Part shown: positions 1 to 9,967 of the stretch, in pieces
How positions within the stretch are numbered: the stretch's first letter is position 1
Layout of the letters: each line of letters begins with the position of its first letter
Position numbers and translations under genes: made by a program
Assembly: GCA_013695835.1 (NCBI GenBank)
Contig: JACCZU010000081.1
Location: forward strand, 1 to 33,409
Length of the DNA: 33,409 nt
Source of the DNA: Candidatus Aridivita willemsiae
Lineage (GTDB): Bacteria > Actinomycetota > CADDZG01 > WHSQ01
Direction: 5' to 3'
The notes under the pieces: model-generated
Databases searched by the model: none
What the model saw: only the letters and a program-made list of their open reading frames with translations
Told to the model about the DNA's origin: nothing

Positions 1-1
1 G

Positions 2-172
2 TGGGATAAGGACATCGAGCGCCGCAACGCGATCGAGGCGGAGGGCTGGCGAGTCCTTAACGTCACCAAGGCCCAGATGGACGACAACAACGGCAAAGCC
101 ATAACCGGGATCATCAGGCGCATCCTCCGGGGGCCCACGGTGAACCCAACAAAAGGGGTCAGGGTCGGGTGA
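2..172 (+). CDS. C-terminal fragment of a Vsr/DUF559-like restriction-endonuclease-fold protein (5' end outside window)
   Basis: Frame 2 reads WDKDIERRNAIEAEGWRVLNVTKAQMDDNNGKAITGIIRRILRG... to TGA at 170-172; the WDKDxxRxNxxExxGWRVL pattern is typical of DUF559/Vsr-like domains. Confidence 0.6.
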   Translation, partial: WDKDIERRNAIEAEGWRVLNVTKAQMDDNNGKAITGIIRRILRGPTVNPTKGVRVG

Positions 173-275
173 ACCCCACAAAGGGGGTCAGGGCCGGGTG
201 AACCCCACAAAGGGGGTCGGGGGGCTGGGTGACAACAAAGGGGGTCAGGGGGCCGGGTGAACCCCAAAGGGCCGA
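140..275. repeat. Tandem repeat, about 4.5 copies of a ~29-bp unit GTGAACCCCACAAAGGGGGTCAGGGCCGG
   Basis: Copies begin at 140, 169, 198, 229 and 257 (partial). Confidence 0.85.
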
Positions 276-333
276 GGCCTTCGTGGTGCCGGCTGCTGGG
301 GCTGCGGTTGGGCTGAGGCTGCGGTCGGTGCTT

Positions 334-379
334 GGGGCTGGGTCGATGACTGGGGCTGGGTCGATGACTGGGGCTGCGG
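334..379. repeat. 18-bp tandem repeat GGGGCTGGGTCGATGACT, about 2.5 copies
   Basis: Copies start at 334, 352 and 370 (partial). Confidence 0.85.
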
Positions 380-456
380 CCGGTGTCCTGGCGATGTCAG
401 CGTCCGGCTCCCGTGACGGGACGGTGAGGAAGGTCGGTATTGCAGTTGCGCTTGTT

Positions 457-1264
457 CTAGCCGCCGCCTATGTCGGGTGGACGCTGGGCTCTCCATAGCT
501 GCCAGATCGTTGCGAGGGCGCCGGCGAGGAACAGGGCGGCCGCGACCCTTGCCGAAGGAACGTCGTTTGCTTTCCGGAGGGGCCAGGCCCATAGCGCGGG
601 GACGACGCCCTTGGCCGCCATGGCGTCGGTTGCCTGGTGCAGCGACTGTGGCGACAGCGGCGCCACCGGCACGTTGCTGTGCGGGCCGATCGAGTTCACT
701 GCGACCGCGTACAGCGTGACCACGGCCCACGCCAGCCGGCCCCCGTGAACGGGGCAGCAAGCAGCCCGATGCCGACGATTCCGGCAAGGTTCCGCATGAG
801 GGTCGTCGTCCCATAGAAGTCGCCCCCGAGCGAGCCCGCCGGCAGGAGCGCAACGACGCTAACCGTGATGAGTGCCGCCAGGTTCCCGGCCAGCAGGAGT
901 CGCATGGGCCGCGCGGCCGTCTGCTCGATATCGAGCATGGGGGATGCAGAGTGACACCCACGAGCACAGCCACCACCACCGGAGCCCAGATCGTCACGAC
1001 GATGAACGAGCGCTCGGCGTCCGGGCGGCCGCCGCCCGTGATCACGTAAGCCAAGGCGTAGAAGGCAGCTCCGACGAGGCCGAGGCCTACAAGGACCTAG
1101 AGGCCGCCGCGAGGCCGAAGGTACAGACCGAGGCGGCTCCGCCGGGCAGCGTGCCCGGCCCGTCTGTATGCTCCCCGATACCGCCCCCGTTCTCCTCGGT
1201 CGGTGATCTCGGCGAGCCCATCTCCGCGCTGCGGTGCGCCTTCGGGCGCGGCCGGTCGGGTCAT
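457..1264 (-). pseudogene. Frameshifted multi-TM membrane protein (ABC-permease-like)
   Basis: Hydrophobic pieces in successive frames join: MTRPAAPEGAPQ.. / VLVGLGLVGAAFYALAYVITGGG..VGVTLHP / MLDIEQTAARPMRLLLAGNLAALITVSVVALL..GAGWRG / VVTLYAVAVNSIGPHSNVPVAPL..PDIGGG*. Confidence 0.6.
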
Positions 1265-2531
1265 CCCCCGAGCTTCAGGTCGGCGACGACGACCTCGCAA
1301 CTCGGCAGACCGTCGATGTGGGCGCGCAACCAGGCGTCCTGTCGCTCGATCGTTGGCGCGACAGCGGCCGCGCGGCCTTGCGGCCTCCAATGAGGTCCCA
1401 TCTGGGAGTGCCGCTACGCTCGAGGAGGAGGCCGGCGACGGCCTGTTGCGCACGGTTCACACGCCCGTATGCCCTGCGGTCTGCGTAAAGCTCGCGCGGG
1501 CATCTGCCCTTCGCGAGCGCAACCGCGACGTTCCTAGAGGTGGAGCGGTTATCGTACCGCCCCGCTCACCACAGCGGGGGAAAAGAGGGTGGTCCCATTC
1601 CCCAGCGTTTCGTTGCGGTAGAAGTGCTGGCGAGCTTCGGGGACATCGATGCCGGCGTGGATCAGCGGCGCCGCCACGCGCCGGACGATGGGCGCAACCT
1701 CCGGGCGCAGATCTCGATATGCGGGATGGAGGCACACGACGATCCCGGAGTGATCGCAGACCTGTTCTATGGCCAACGGTCGCGCCTCTCCCCGCGATGA
1801 ACCAAGACCGAGCAAGGCCGTTGCCGCTGCGGCCGCCAGGACGGCGCCGACGCCTGCCGTCATTAACCCCCGACGACGTAGCGGCGAGCCCAAAGCCCAT
1901 AGCAGTCCGGTGAAGGTCCACGCGAGGGCGCCGAACCACGCGGTCTGCACGACACCGATCACCGGCCGGATTTCGTAAAAGGGGGGGATGTGACCGTCAG
2001 CTAGCGGACTCAACCACTGCACGGATGAAGCACCATAGAAAATGATGAGGGCACCCATTGCCCCGTAGAGGGCTAAAGCCACGAGTGGGGCGGTGACCAC
2101 TGAAGGCGCCACGCGCCCTACGAGGAACCCAAGCGAGGCGCACGCCAGCAAGGCAGCGAAGCCGGAGACCAGCAGCTCGACGTCCGGCCCCCCCAGCGGG
2201 CGCCGTAAGCGGCCCACACCAAGAACCCGAGCGCAGGCAGCAAGTATCCGAGGCTCGCCCAGGTGATCAGCGCGCCGAGCGCGGAGAGGTCCCGGTTCGC
2301 GGCTGGGCGCGGGAGAGAAGTGAGCAGCTCGGTCGTAGAGGTGCGAGCCTCACGCCCTGCGGTCCATGCAGCCGCGGCCCCGACGACCGGGCCGGCGAGG
2401 ACTAGAGAGTACTGAAGGCCCTCACTCACCTCCCGCCACAACACCAACCCGCCGGTTATCAGATCGTGAGTGACGGCAATCGTGGCGCCCGCAACGACGT
2501 GAGGCCCACGGCCCGATTCCCCGGCGGGCAT
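1261..2531 (-). pseudogene. Frameshifted multi-TM membrane protein with soluble C-terminal domain (ABC-transporter-associated type)
   Basis: Pieces in different frames form one protein: ..GFLVWAAYGARWGG|PDVELLVSGFAALLA..SPAVVSGAVR|YDNRSTSRNVAVALAKGRCPRELYADRRAYGRVNRAQQAVAGLLLERSG..|AAVAPTIERQDAWLRAHIDGLPSCEVVVADLKLGG*. Its TGA overlaps the ATG of the next gene (ATGA, 1261-1264). Confidence 0.6.
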
Positions 2532-2570
2532 CGATGCGGGGCCCCGCCGAAAGGGTGGGCCTCACGTCGT
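2494..2570. repeat. Inverted repeat with 16-bp perfect arms and a 45-nt loop
   Basis: ACGACGTGAGGCCCAC (2494-2509) and GTGGGCCTCACGTCGT (2555-2570). Confidence 0.85.
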
Positions 2571-2771
2571 CGGCGCGATCACCGAACTGAATCCCTTCTC
2601 GAGCCTGCCTTGGTCGGTGGCGTTTGCGACGCTCTTGTAGCCGTGAACCTCCCGCTTGACTCCCTTTGTGCTGGGGGAAACATTGTCATCGTGCCTTCTG
2701 GGTGTCAACCGACAAAGAGGTAAGTTCATCTGCCGCACTGTGGCGTTGCGGACGGTGCTGGCGGCGCGTCG

Positions 2772-4898
2772 TCAGGACGCTGGTTTTAGGGGGGCCAGGG
2801 TTAGGTCCAGACGTTTGTCGCCTATTGAGGGGAAGTGAACGGTTGCTTCCATCCCTACGCCGGAGCGGGCTATCTCGATGATCGTGCCGCGGCCCCAGCG
2901 GTCGTGCTCAACTTCTTGGCCGACGCTGAACATCGATGTGTCCTTGACGACGTTGCGCGGGCCTTTGTTGCTCCGCTGGAAGCTGACGAGCGCTTCTGGG
3001 ATCTCCGCAAGGAAGCGCGACTGGGGATTGTAGGTCGTGCCGCCCCACAGGCTCCTCGCCCACGCGTTCGATAGGTAGAGCCGCTCCTTGGCGCGCGTGA
3101 TCCCGACGTAGCAGAGACGTCTTTCCTCCTCGAGGCCCTCGGGGTCGCCGAGCGAGCGCATGTGGGGAAAGACGCCTTCCTCCATGCCGACGATGAACAC
3201 CACGGGGTACTCGAGTCCCTTGGCGTTGTGGAGAGTCATGAAGGTGACGCCTGTCTCCTCGCCCTCGGTCTCGTCGGTGTCAGTTATGAGCGCGATCTGC
3301 TCGAGGAAATCCGCCAGCGTCGGCTCGGTCGCGTTGGCGTCGTATTCGCCCGCCACGCCGGCGAGCTCTCGGAGGTTCTCTTGCCTCGACAGCGCCTCGA
3401 ACGACCGGTCGGCGGTCAGTTCGGCCATGTAACCGGTGGCCTCCCAGGTCATCTCGACGATGTCGGCAACGGCCGTCCCCGAGGCGGCGGCAGAGCGGAT
3501 CTGCTCGAGCAGGCTCGCCATCTCCTCCATCCCTCTCCTGGCTCTGTTTGAGATGCCCTCCGCCGCCTCGGCCTGCCCGAAGGCGTCGCCGAGGTCGACG
3601 CCGGAGCGCCTGGAGAACTCGATGAGGCGTCCGAGCGAGGCGTCGCCGATCCCTCGACGCGGCGCCTGCGCGGCGCGCGCCGCGCTCACTCCATCGGAAG
3701 GGTTCGAGGCGCACCGCAGCCACGCAAGAAGATCCTTGATCTCTTTTCTCTCGTAGAAGCGCACACCCCCGACGACCCTGTAGGGAAGCTGCGCCTTGGC
3801 AAAGATCTCCTCGAGCACGCGCGACTGCGCGTTGGTGCGATAGAAGACTGCAACCTCGGCCAGTGGCACCCCGAGGTCTCGCAGCCGGTTGATCTCACCG
3901 GTAAGCCAGATGGCCTCGTCGTGCTCGTTCTCGGCGTGGTAGCGGGTGATCAGGTCGCCACCGCTCAGCGCGGTCCACAGCGCCTTCGGTTTGCGCATGG
4001 TGTTGTTCTCGATGACGGCATTGGCCGCGCTGAGAATGGTGCTCGTCGAGCGATAGTTCTGCTCGAGCGTGATCACGTGAGCGTCGGGCCAATCGCGCTC
4101 GAAATCGAGGAGGTTCTTGATGCTCGCTCCCCGAAACCCGTAGATTCCCTGATCGGCGTCGCCGACGACGAAGATGTTGCGCCACTTTTCGGCAAGCAGC
4201 GTCGCGAGGCGCGCCTGGGCAAAGTTCGTGTCCTGGAACTCGTCGACGAGGACATGACGAAAGGTGGCCTGGTAATAGGCGCGCACCTCGTCGAACCGGT
4301 CGAGCACCTCGACCGCTCGCATTAGGAGATCGTCGAAGTCCATGGCAGAGTTCTCGACAAGGCGCCGCTGATACTGCGAGTAGACCTCTGCAACGGTGCG
4401 CTCCCACGGGTCCGAGGCAAAGTCGGCATAGAAGCCTGCGTCGATGAGCTTGTTCTTGGCATCCGAGATCGTGGCCGCCACCGCTCGGGGAGGGATTCTC
4501 TTGGGGTCGACATTGAGGTCCTTCATGCACAGCTTGATCAGACGGTCTGAATCTGCGCTGTCGTAGATCGAAAACGACGACCGGATGCCGAGGCGTCCCG
4601 CCTCCCTCCTGAGGATGCGCACGCACGCCGAGTGAAAGGTGGACACCCACATGCGCTGGGCCACGGGCCCGACGAGCGCGGCGACCCGATGCTTCATTTC
4701 GGCCGCCGCCTTGTTGGTAAAGGTGATGGCAATGATCGACCATGGGGAAGCGCCCTCGGCGATGAGGTGGGCGATGCGATGGGTGAGCACCCGGGTCTTT
4801 CCCGAACCGGCGCCGGCGACGACGAGCACGGGCCCGCCGGGGTGCGTTACGGCCTCCCGCTGCACGGGGTTGAGGTCGGCGAGGTAGTCGTCGGGCAT
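2772..4898 (-). CDS. pcrA: ATP-dependent DNA helicase UvrD/PcrA family
   Basis: Start MPDDYLADLNPVQREAVTHPGGPVLVVAGAGSGKTRVLTHRIAHL; SF1A motifs (VDEFQDTN, VGDADQGIYGFRGA, TLHNAKGLEYPVVFIVG) and C-terminal GxxVxHxxWGxGxI. Confidence 0.96.
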   Translation of the reverse strand: MPDDYLADLNPVQREAVTHPGGPVLVVAGAGSGKTRVLTHRIAHLIAEGASPWSIIAITFTNKAAAEMKHRVAALVGPVAQRMWVSTFHSACVRILRREAGRLGIRSSFSIYDSADSDRLIKLCMKDLNVDPKRIPPRAVAATISDAKNKLIDAGFYADFASDPWERTVAEVYSQYQRRLVENSAMDFDDLLMRAVEVLDRFDEVRAYYQATFRHVLVDEFQDTNFAQARLATLLAEKWRNIFVVGDADQGIYGFRGASIKNLLDFERDWPDAHVITLEQNYRSTSTILSAANAVIENNTMRKPKALWTALSGGDLITRYHAENEHDEAIWLTGEINRLRDLGVPLAEVAVFYRTNAQSRVLEEIFAKAQLPYRVVGGVRFYERKEIKDLLAWLRCASNPSDGVSAARAAQAPRRGIGDASLGRLIEFSRRSGVDLGDAFGQAEAAEGISNRARRGMEEMASLLEQIRSAAASGTAVADIVEMTWEATGYMAELTADRSFEALSRQENLRELAGVAGEYDANATEPTLADFLEQIALITDTDETEGEETGVTFMTLHNAKGLEYPVVFIVGMEEGVFPHMRSLGDPEGLEEERRLCYVGITRAKERLYLSNAWARSLWGGTTYNPQSRFLAEIPEALVSFQRSNKGPRNVVKDTSMFSVGQEVEHDRWGRGTIIEIARSGVGMEATVHFPSIGDKRLDLTLAPLKPAS

Positions 4899-4999
4899 AC
4901 GCCGATTATCCGGCGGCGGCGGGGGCAGGAGTCCCCAACGAGGGGGATTCCCGCAAGCGAAGGAATCCGCCGTTGCCGGACCGGCGCGCCGCCAGCACG

Positions 5000-6595
5000 T
5001 CAACGAGAGGCGAGGCGGGCCCGCACGCCGGCGAGGCCGCGGCGCTCCGCCGGGGTCAGGCTCACGGTCGCGTAGACAATCCCGTAGGCGAGGGTGCCCA
5101 GCGCTCCGGTAGCGAGGAGGTCGACGAGATAGCGCTCGGACCCGATGGCTCCGTGCACCAGCCACATCACAGCAAGCCCGACAGTCGAAGGCACGAGCAG
5201 TCGCAGATAGTCGCGATCGTAGGGCTGGATGTGGACGAACGTGCTCACGAGAATGAGGCGCGCCCATTTCGAAAGCGCGAAGGTGATCGCGTTGGCCAGC
5301 GCCGCACCGACCATCCCGTACCTCGGGCACAACCAGAAGGCAAGAGCGAGGTTTGTTGCAAGCGATGCTGCGTACACGACAAGGTCCCAGCCTGTGCGAC
5401 CCACCATGATGAGGACGAAGCCGACGCTGCCGGTTGCGATATTGATGAACTGGCCCACTATCAAGATTAGAAGCGCCGTTTGTCCTCCGGCGAAATCCGA
5501 CCCGAAGATGCGTAGCGCCGACCCTGGGGCGACGATAAGCAGCAGCAACGCTGGAAGGGTGGCTGCGATCGTCCAGCGGGTTAGCGCCTTGAAGAGCCGG
5601 TCGAGTCTCTCGGTCTCGCCTCGATTATGAAGGTCGGCGACGAAGGGGGAGAACATGAGGCTCACCGAGGTAAGGAAAAGCACGATGATTTGCCCCGCCC
5701 TCAAGGCGGCGGAATAGATGCCGACCTCGGCGCCCGTCGCGTAACGGGTCAACACGAACAGGTCGGTCCAGAACAAGAGCTGCGAGAACAACGCTGCCGG
5801 CGCCCTTGGACCGGCGTAGCGCATGAGGCGCGCCAGCGCTCCGGGGGGCATGGCCTCGGCCGGCCAGGACTTGCTCTCGCGCTTCCAGGCGAGAAACGCG
5901 GCAACCGTGGCGAACGCCCATGACAGTGAGTAAGTGAAGGCTCCCATCCACGCGGTCTCCGAAAGGCGAAAGCCGGCAAGCATGAGGATCACCCAGCCGA
6001 CGGGCTGTCCGGCCCAGAAGAAATAAAGCGTGTAGCGCATGATCTTGAGCCCGCGCGTTGCCGACAACCACACATTCGCAAGTGCGAGGAAGGGCAAACC
6101 GACGGCCGCCGCCTCGACCGTCCAGCGCCCGATGTCATCGGACACCGAGAACACGGCCCGGACTGCGTTCGCAGCGAGGATCGCAACCACGGCAACGACA
6201 AGGCTGACGGCGCCTGCGATGGCGGCGGCGCGCCCAACCGGCGCCCGGATCGCCCCGAACCGCCCAACCCCGACCTCCACGGCGACGTCGCGCAGGACGG
6301 CCATGTCCATGCCTGACCTGGTTGCGAACGAACCGACGAAGGCGGCCTGGGTGAGAACCGTGACGACTCCAAAGCCCTCAGGCCCCAGGGTGCGGGTCAA
6401 AAGTATGTTGGCTGCAAAGGTCGCAAGCGCTGCAATGACGATCCCGGCGATGTTCTGGGAGGTGCCGGACAAAATGCTGATGTAGTCCTTGGCGCCGGGG
6501 GGGGTGCCGGCGGGGTCGCCTTGGGAGGCGCCGGCTTGCGTGCCTGAGGCGGCGGCGGGAGGGCCGGGGGGCGAAGGTGGCTCAGTCACTCCCAC
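5000..6595 (-). CDS. Wzx-like flippase / polysaccharide biosynthesis membrane protein
   Basis: 531-aa multi-TM protein with N-terminal [44 protein letters not shown] start overlaps the guaA stop. Confidence 0.8.
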   Translation of the reverse strand: MGVTEPPSPPGPPAAASGTQAGASQGDPAGTPPGAKDYISILSGTSQNIAGIVIAALATFAANILLTRTLGPEGFGVVTVLTQAAFVGSFATRSGMDMAVLRDVAVEVGVGRFGAIRAPVGRAAAIAGAVSLVVAVVAILAANAVRAVFSVSDDIGRWTVEAAAVGLPFLALANVWLSATRGLKIMRYTLYFFWAGQPVGWVILMLAGFRLSETAWMGAFTYSLSWAFATVAAFLAWKRESKSWPAEAMPPGALARLMRYAGPRAPAALFSQLLFWTDLFVLTRYATGAEVGIYSAALRAGQIIVLFLTSVSLMFSPFVADLHNRGETERLDRLFKALTRWTIAATLPALLLLIVAPGSALRIFGSDFAGGQTALLILIVGQFINIATGSVGFVLIMVGRTGWDLVVYAASLATNLALAFWLCPRYGMVGAALANAITFALSKWARLILVSTFVHIQPYDRDYLRLLVPSTVGLAVMWLVHGAIGSERYLVDLLATGALGTLAYGIVYATVSLTPAERRGLAGVRARLASR

Positions 6596-8127
6596 TCGAT
6601 GGTGCCTGGTGGCTTGGAGGTGACGTCGTAGACGACGCGGTTCACCTCCGGCACTGCGCCGACGATCCGGTTCGATATCCGTTCAAGGACATCGTAGGGA
6701 AGACGAGCCCAGTCCGCCGTCATTGCGTCCTCGCTTGTTACCGCTCGCAGCACGATCGGGTACCCGTAGGTCCTCGAATCCCCCTGTATGCCGACGGAGT
6801 GAATGGCAGGCAATACCGCAAAGGATTGCCATATGTCCCGCTGCAAACCAGCCTTCTTGATCTCGTCGGTAACGATGGCGTCTGCGGCGCGCAGGATCTC
6901 TAGCCGCTCGTGTGTGACCTCGCCGATGATGCGAACCGCAAGGCCGGGTCCCGGAAACGGCTGGCGCCACACGATCTCTTCGGGGAGCCCGAGCTCGGCT
7001 CCGGCGCGTCGCACCTCGTCCTTGAAGAGGTTCCTCAGGGGCTCGACTAGCGTGAAGGTCATGTCGGCGGGCAGGCCCCCGACGTTGTGGTGGCTCTTGA
7101 TGCGCGCAGCATCCCTGCTTCCCGACTCGATGACGTCTGGATAGAGCGTTCCCTGCACCAGATAGCCCGCATCCTCGAGCTCGTCGTGCGCAACCTCCTC
7201 GAAAACCCGTATGAAAGTCTCGCCGATGACCTTGCGCTTGCGCTCGGGATCGACGACCCCGTCAAGCGCCTCGAGAAAACGGTCGGCCGCCTTGACGTGG
7301 ATGAGGTCGATCTCGAGATGGCGGCGGAACGTACCTTCGACCTGCTCGGCCTCGCCCGCGCGCAGCAGCCCGTGGTCGACGAACAGGCAGGTGAGCTGAT
7401 CTCCCACCGCACGATGCACAAGCGCAGCGGCGACGGACGAATCAACGCCCCCGGACAGTGCGCACACGATGCGATCGCGGCCGACGACGCGGCTTATCTC
7501 GGCCGTGGCGTCGTCGATGATCGAGGTCATCGTCCACGACGGCATCAGATCGCAGCCCTGGTAAAGGAAGTTCTTCAAAAGCTCCTGCCCCCACGGCGTG
7601 TGCACGACCTCGGGATGGAACTGAACACCGTAGAAGCGCTGTTCCTGGTTCTCGAAAGCGGCGACGGGCGCGGACGGCGTCGAGGCCGTGCAGCGGAAGC
7701 CATCGGGGGAGGCGACGACGGCGTCCCTGTGACTCATCCACACGGTTTGCCTGGCCGGCTGCTCGGCGAACAGCAGCGAGGTCTCGGGGCCGACATCGAG
7801 ATCGGTCTTCCCGTACTCGGCCGTCCCGGTCTTCGCGACCTCGCCCCCCAGAACCTGTGTCATGAGTTGCTGCCCGTAGCAGATACCAAGCACGGGAACG
7901 CCGAGCTCGAACAGATCCGGGTTGATCCCCGGCGCACCCGGAGCGTATACCGAAGAAGGTCCGCCGGAAAGGATGATCCCGGCCGGACGGAGTGCTGCGA
8001 CCCTCGAAGCTGGGATGTCGTGCGGGACAATCTCGGAGTAGACATGGCACTCGCGCACCCGCCGGGCAATGAGCTGGGCGTACTGAGCGCCGTAATCGAC
8101 CACGAGCACGGTGGGAGTGTCCAACAC
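6586..8127 (-). CDS. guaA: GMP synthase (glutamine-hydrolysing)
   Basis: [51 protein letters not shown]-terminal KPPGTIEWE. Confidence 0.98.
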   Translation of the reverse strand: MLDTPTVLVVDYGAQYAQLIARRVRECHVYSEIVPHDIPASRVAALRPAGIILSGGPSSVYAPGAPGINPDLFELGVPVLGICYGQQLMTQVLGGEVAKTGTAEYGKTDLDVGPETSLLFAEQPARQTVWMSHRDAVVASPDGFRCTASTPSAPVAAFENQEQRFYGVQFHPEVVHTPWGQELLKNFLYQGCDLMPSWTMTSIIDDATAEISRVVGRDRIVCALSGGVDSSVAAALVHRAVGDQLTCLFVDHGLLRAGEAEQVEGTFRRHLEIDLIHVKAADRFLEALDGVVDPERKRKVIGETFIRVFEEVAHDELEDAGYLVQGTLYPDVIESGSRDAARIKSHHNVGGLPADMTFTLVEPLRNLFKDEVRRAGAELGLPEEIVWRQPFPGPGLAVRIIGEVTHERLEILRAADAIVTDEIKKAGLQRDIWQSFAVLPAIHSVGIQGDSRTYGYPIVLRAVTSEDAMTADWARLPYDVLERISNRIVGAVPEVNRVVYDVTSKPPGTIEWE

Positions 8128-8234
8128 GGTTCACCCTACCGCGCCCGGTCAGGCCGTGGCCGGACCGCGAACAAATGGCCAGACGGCCCGGAGCAGCAGA
8201 GCACCGCTGACGGCCTGGGGGAGCGGACGCCGGG

Positions 8235-9110
8235 CTACCGCGACCTGCGTGCTTCGATCACGACGCTCAGGCCGTCGTCATCGGAGGCTATGCCCATGTC
8301 ATCGAGCCCTGCTTTCCTTACGAGACGGCGGATCTTGGGCGGGAGGTCGTCGGACACCTCGAGAAGGAGCCACCCTCCCAGCTTGAGCCACCCGGCCGCC
8401 TCACCAACGGCCTTGCGCATCAAGCCGAGCCCGTCGCCGGAGCGATCGCTGAGGGTGAAAACGGGCTCGAACTCCTTGACCTCGGTGGGTAGGTCGTCGA
8501 TCTCGTCCGGGGGAACGTAGGGAACGTGCCCCGTAATGACGTCGACCGACCCCCTGAGGCGCTCCGGAAGACCCCCATACATGTCGCCGGCGCGCAGGGT
8601 GACGTTGTCGACCCCAAGACGCTTGGCATTCTCGCGCCCAAGCTTGAGGCCGCTGCGGTCGATGTCGGTGCCCCAGACCTCGGCCTCTGGAAACTCGTCC
8701 GCGATGGCTATTGCAATCGGCCCAGCTCCGGTGCAAAGGTCAACGACGACCGGCCTCTGCTTGCGCTTGAGGCGCCGTGCGGCTCGCTCGACGGTGAGCT
8801 CGGACGACGGGCGGGGAACAAACGGCCCAGGACGAACCTTGAAGTCGAGCCCGTAGAATTCGATCCTCCCCGTGAGGAAGGGAAAGGGCTCTCCCGCAGC
8901 GCGGCGCGCGATCAGCGAAAGATACTTTTCCCTAACGCGAGCCGGCGGCACCACACGCTTGTCGAGGGTGTCGGGGTCGGCATCGAGGCAGCTGGCCAGC
9001 AGCTCCCTGGCATCGCCGGCGTTGTCGTGATCATCGAAGATGTGGGTTGAGTCCTCGAGGACCCGCTGCCCGATCTCGAGCAGCGCGCCTATCTCATGTG
9101 CCTTCGCCAT
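8235..9110 (-). CDS. PrmC/HemK-like class I SAM methyltransferase with altered NPPY motif
   Basis: VVDLCTGAGPIAIAIADEFPEAEVWGTDID followed by VDVITGHVPYVPPDEIDDLP. Confidence 0.8.
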   Translation of the reverse strand: MAKAHEIGALLEIGQRVLEDSTHIFDDHDNAGDARELLASCLDADPDTLDKRVVPPARVREKYLSLIARRAAGEPFPFLTGRIEFYGLDFKVRPGPFVPRPSSELTVERAARRLKRKQRPVVVDLCTGAGPIAIAIADEFPEAEVWGTDIDRSGLKLGRENAKRLGVDNVTLRAGDMYGGLPERLRGSVDVITGHVPYVPPDEIDDLPTEVKEFEPVFTLSDRSGDGLGLMRKAVGEAAGWLKLGGWLLLEVSDDLPPKIRRLVRKAGLDDMGIASDDDGLSVVIEARRSR

Positions 9111-9149
9111 AGAGGCGGATGCTACAGGGACGAGCGGCCCGCGTCCGGC

Positions 9150-9668
9150 TTAGAGCACCAACTCTGTGTTTGGTTCTGCAACTTCTGGGGCGTCGGGGCC
9201 CTCGGGAACCTCTATGGTCGGGCGCTCGAGCTCGGTCGAGAGAACCATCGTGGTGCGGGTGCGGGCGACTCCGCGGATGGAGCGGATGCGCCTGAGCAGG
9301 ATCTCGAGGTCCTTGTTCGTAGCCGTCCTGAGCTTGAGCATGTAACAGTCCTCTCCCGCGACGCGATGAAACTCGAGGACGTCGGGCTCCTCGCAGATTC
9401 GAGCGACGATCGGATCGTCGGCGGCGAACTCGTTGCCCTCAGACAAGGTCACCATCACGAAGGCGACGTGGGGCCGGTCGAGCGCGTGCGGGTCGAGCAC
9501 GACCGTGTAGCCGGCGATCACACCTTGCTGCTCGAGCTTGCGAACGCGCTCGTGCACCGCCGGGGCCGAGAGGCCGACGGCCTTGGCCACGGCGGCCAGC
9601 GCCATGCGCCCATCCTGACGCAGCAGCTTCAGCACCTTGCGGTCGAGCGCATCGAGACCGGCAGCCAT
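9150..9668 (-). CDS. Lrp/AsnC family transcriptional regulator
   Basis: LDALDRKVLKLLRQDGRMALAAVAKAVGLSAPAVHERVRKLEQQGVIAGYTVVLDP; ATG at 9668 preferred over the upstream in-frame start at 9863. Confidence 0.92.
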   Translation of the reverse strand: MAAGLDALDRKVLKLLRQDGRMALAAVAKAVGLSAPAVHERVRKLEQQGVIAGYTVVLDPHALDRPHVAFVMVTLSEGNEFAADDPIVARICEEPDVLEFHRVAGEDCYMLKLRTATNKDLEILLRRIRSIRGVARTRTTMVLSTELERPTIEVPEGPDAPEVAEPNTELVL

Positions 9669-9670
9669 GG

Positions 9671-9793
9671 CTACCGGCCCCTGCGGATGCGTTTGGCCGG
9701 CCGCCTCGGGTAGGTGCGCTCGCTCGATCTGAGGAGGCGCCCGTCCTCGCGGGTCGGATCCAGCCTGTACATCATGGGAACGATCATCGTCAT
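9671..9793 (-). CDS. Small basic protein (40 aa; alternative start at 9787)
   Basis: MTMIVPMMYRLDPTREDGRLLRSSERTYPRRPAKRIRRGR*; strong AGAAAGGAGAG SD; stop 2 nt before the Lrp start; ATGA overlap with the upstream small ORF. Confidence 0.6.
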   Translation of the reverse strand: MTMIVPMMYRLDPTREDGRLLRSSERTYPRRPAKRIRRGR

Positions 9794-9927
9794 CTCTCCT
9801 TTCTCGGTTCCGGGGGGGGCGTGTTCCAATCTGCGCCGTCCCTGCTGTCGACCCCGTACTCAAGTGCCAGAAGATCCAGCAGCACCAGAGCGATCATTAC
9901 GAAAATGAGGCCTGGAAGCATACTCAT
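9790..9927 (-). CDS. Small single-TM protein (45 aa)
   Basis: MSMLPGLIFVMIALVLLDLLALEYGVDSRDGADWNTPPPEPRKER*; clear TM helix then polar tail; downstream of a consensus promoter. Confidence 0.65.
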   Translation of the reverse strand: MSMLPGLIFVMIALVLLDLLALEYGVDSRDGADWNTPPPEPRKER

Positions 9928-9967
9928 CCCTACTTTCTCAAGCTACAGGATCCGTTTCACTGAAGAA

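Noticed and set aside
140-387. CRISPR array
   Set aside because: Direct tandem units without unique spacers; no cas genes.
4945-4968. GGATTCC...GGAATCC hairpin between the flippase and pcrA
   Set aside because: Looks like an ordinary intergenic terminator-like hairpin; no T-run and nothing further to support a special role.
4899-5330. N-terminal extension of the pcrA ORF in the track
   Set aside because: Overlaps the 3' end of the flippase gene; Arg/Pro-rich out-of-frame composition; ATG 4898 starts a canonical PcrA N-terminus.
7087-8520. Long + strand ORF (477 aa) antisense to guaA
   Set aside because: Shadow ORF in GC-rich DNA; guaA on the minus strand is unambiguous.
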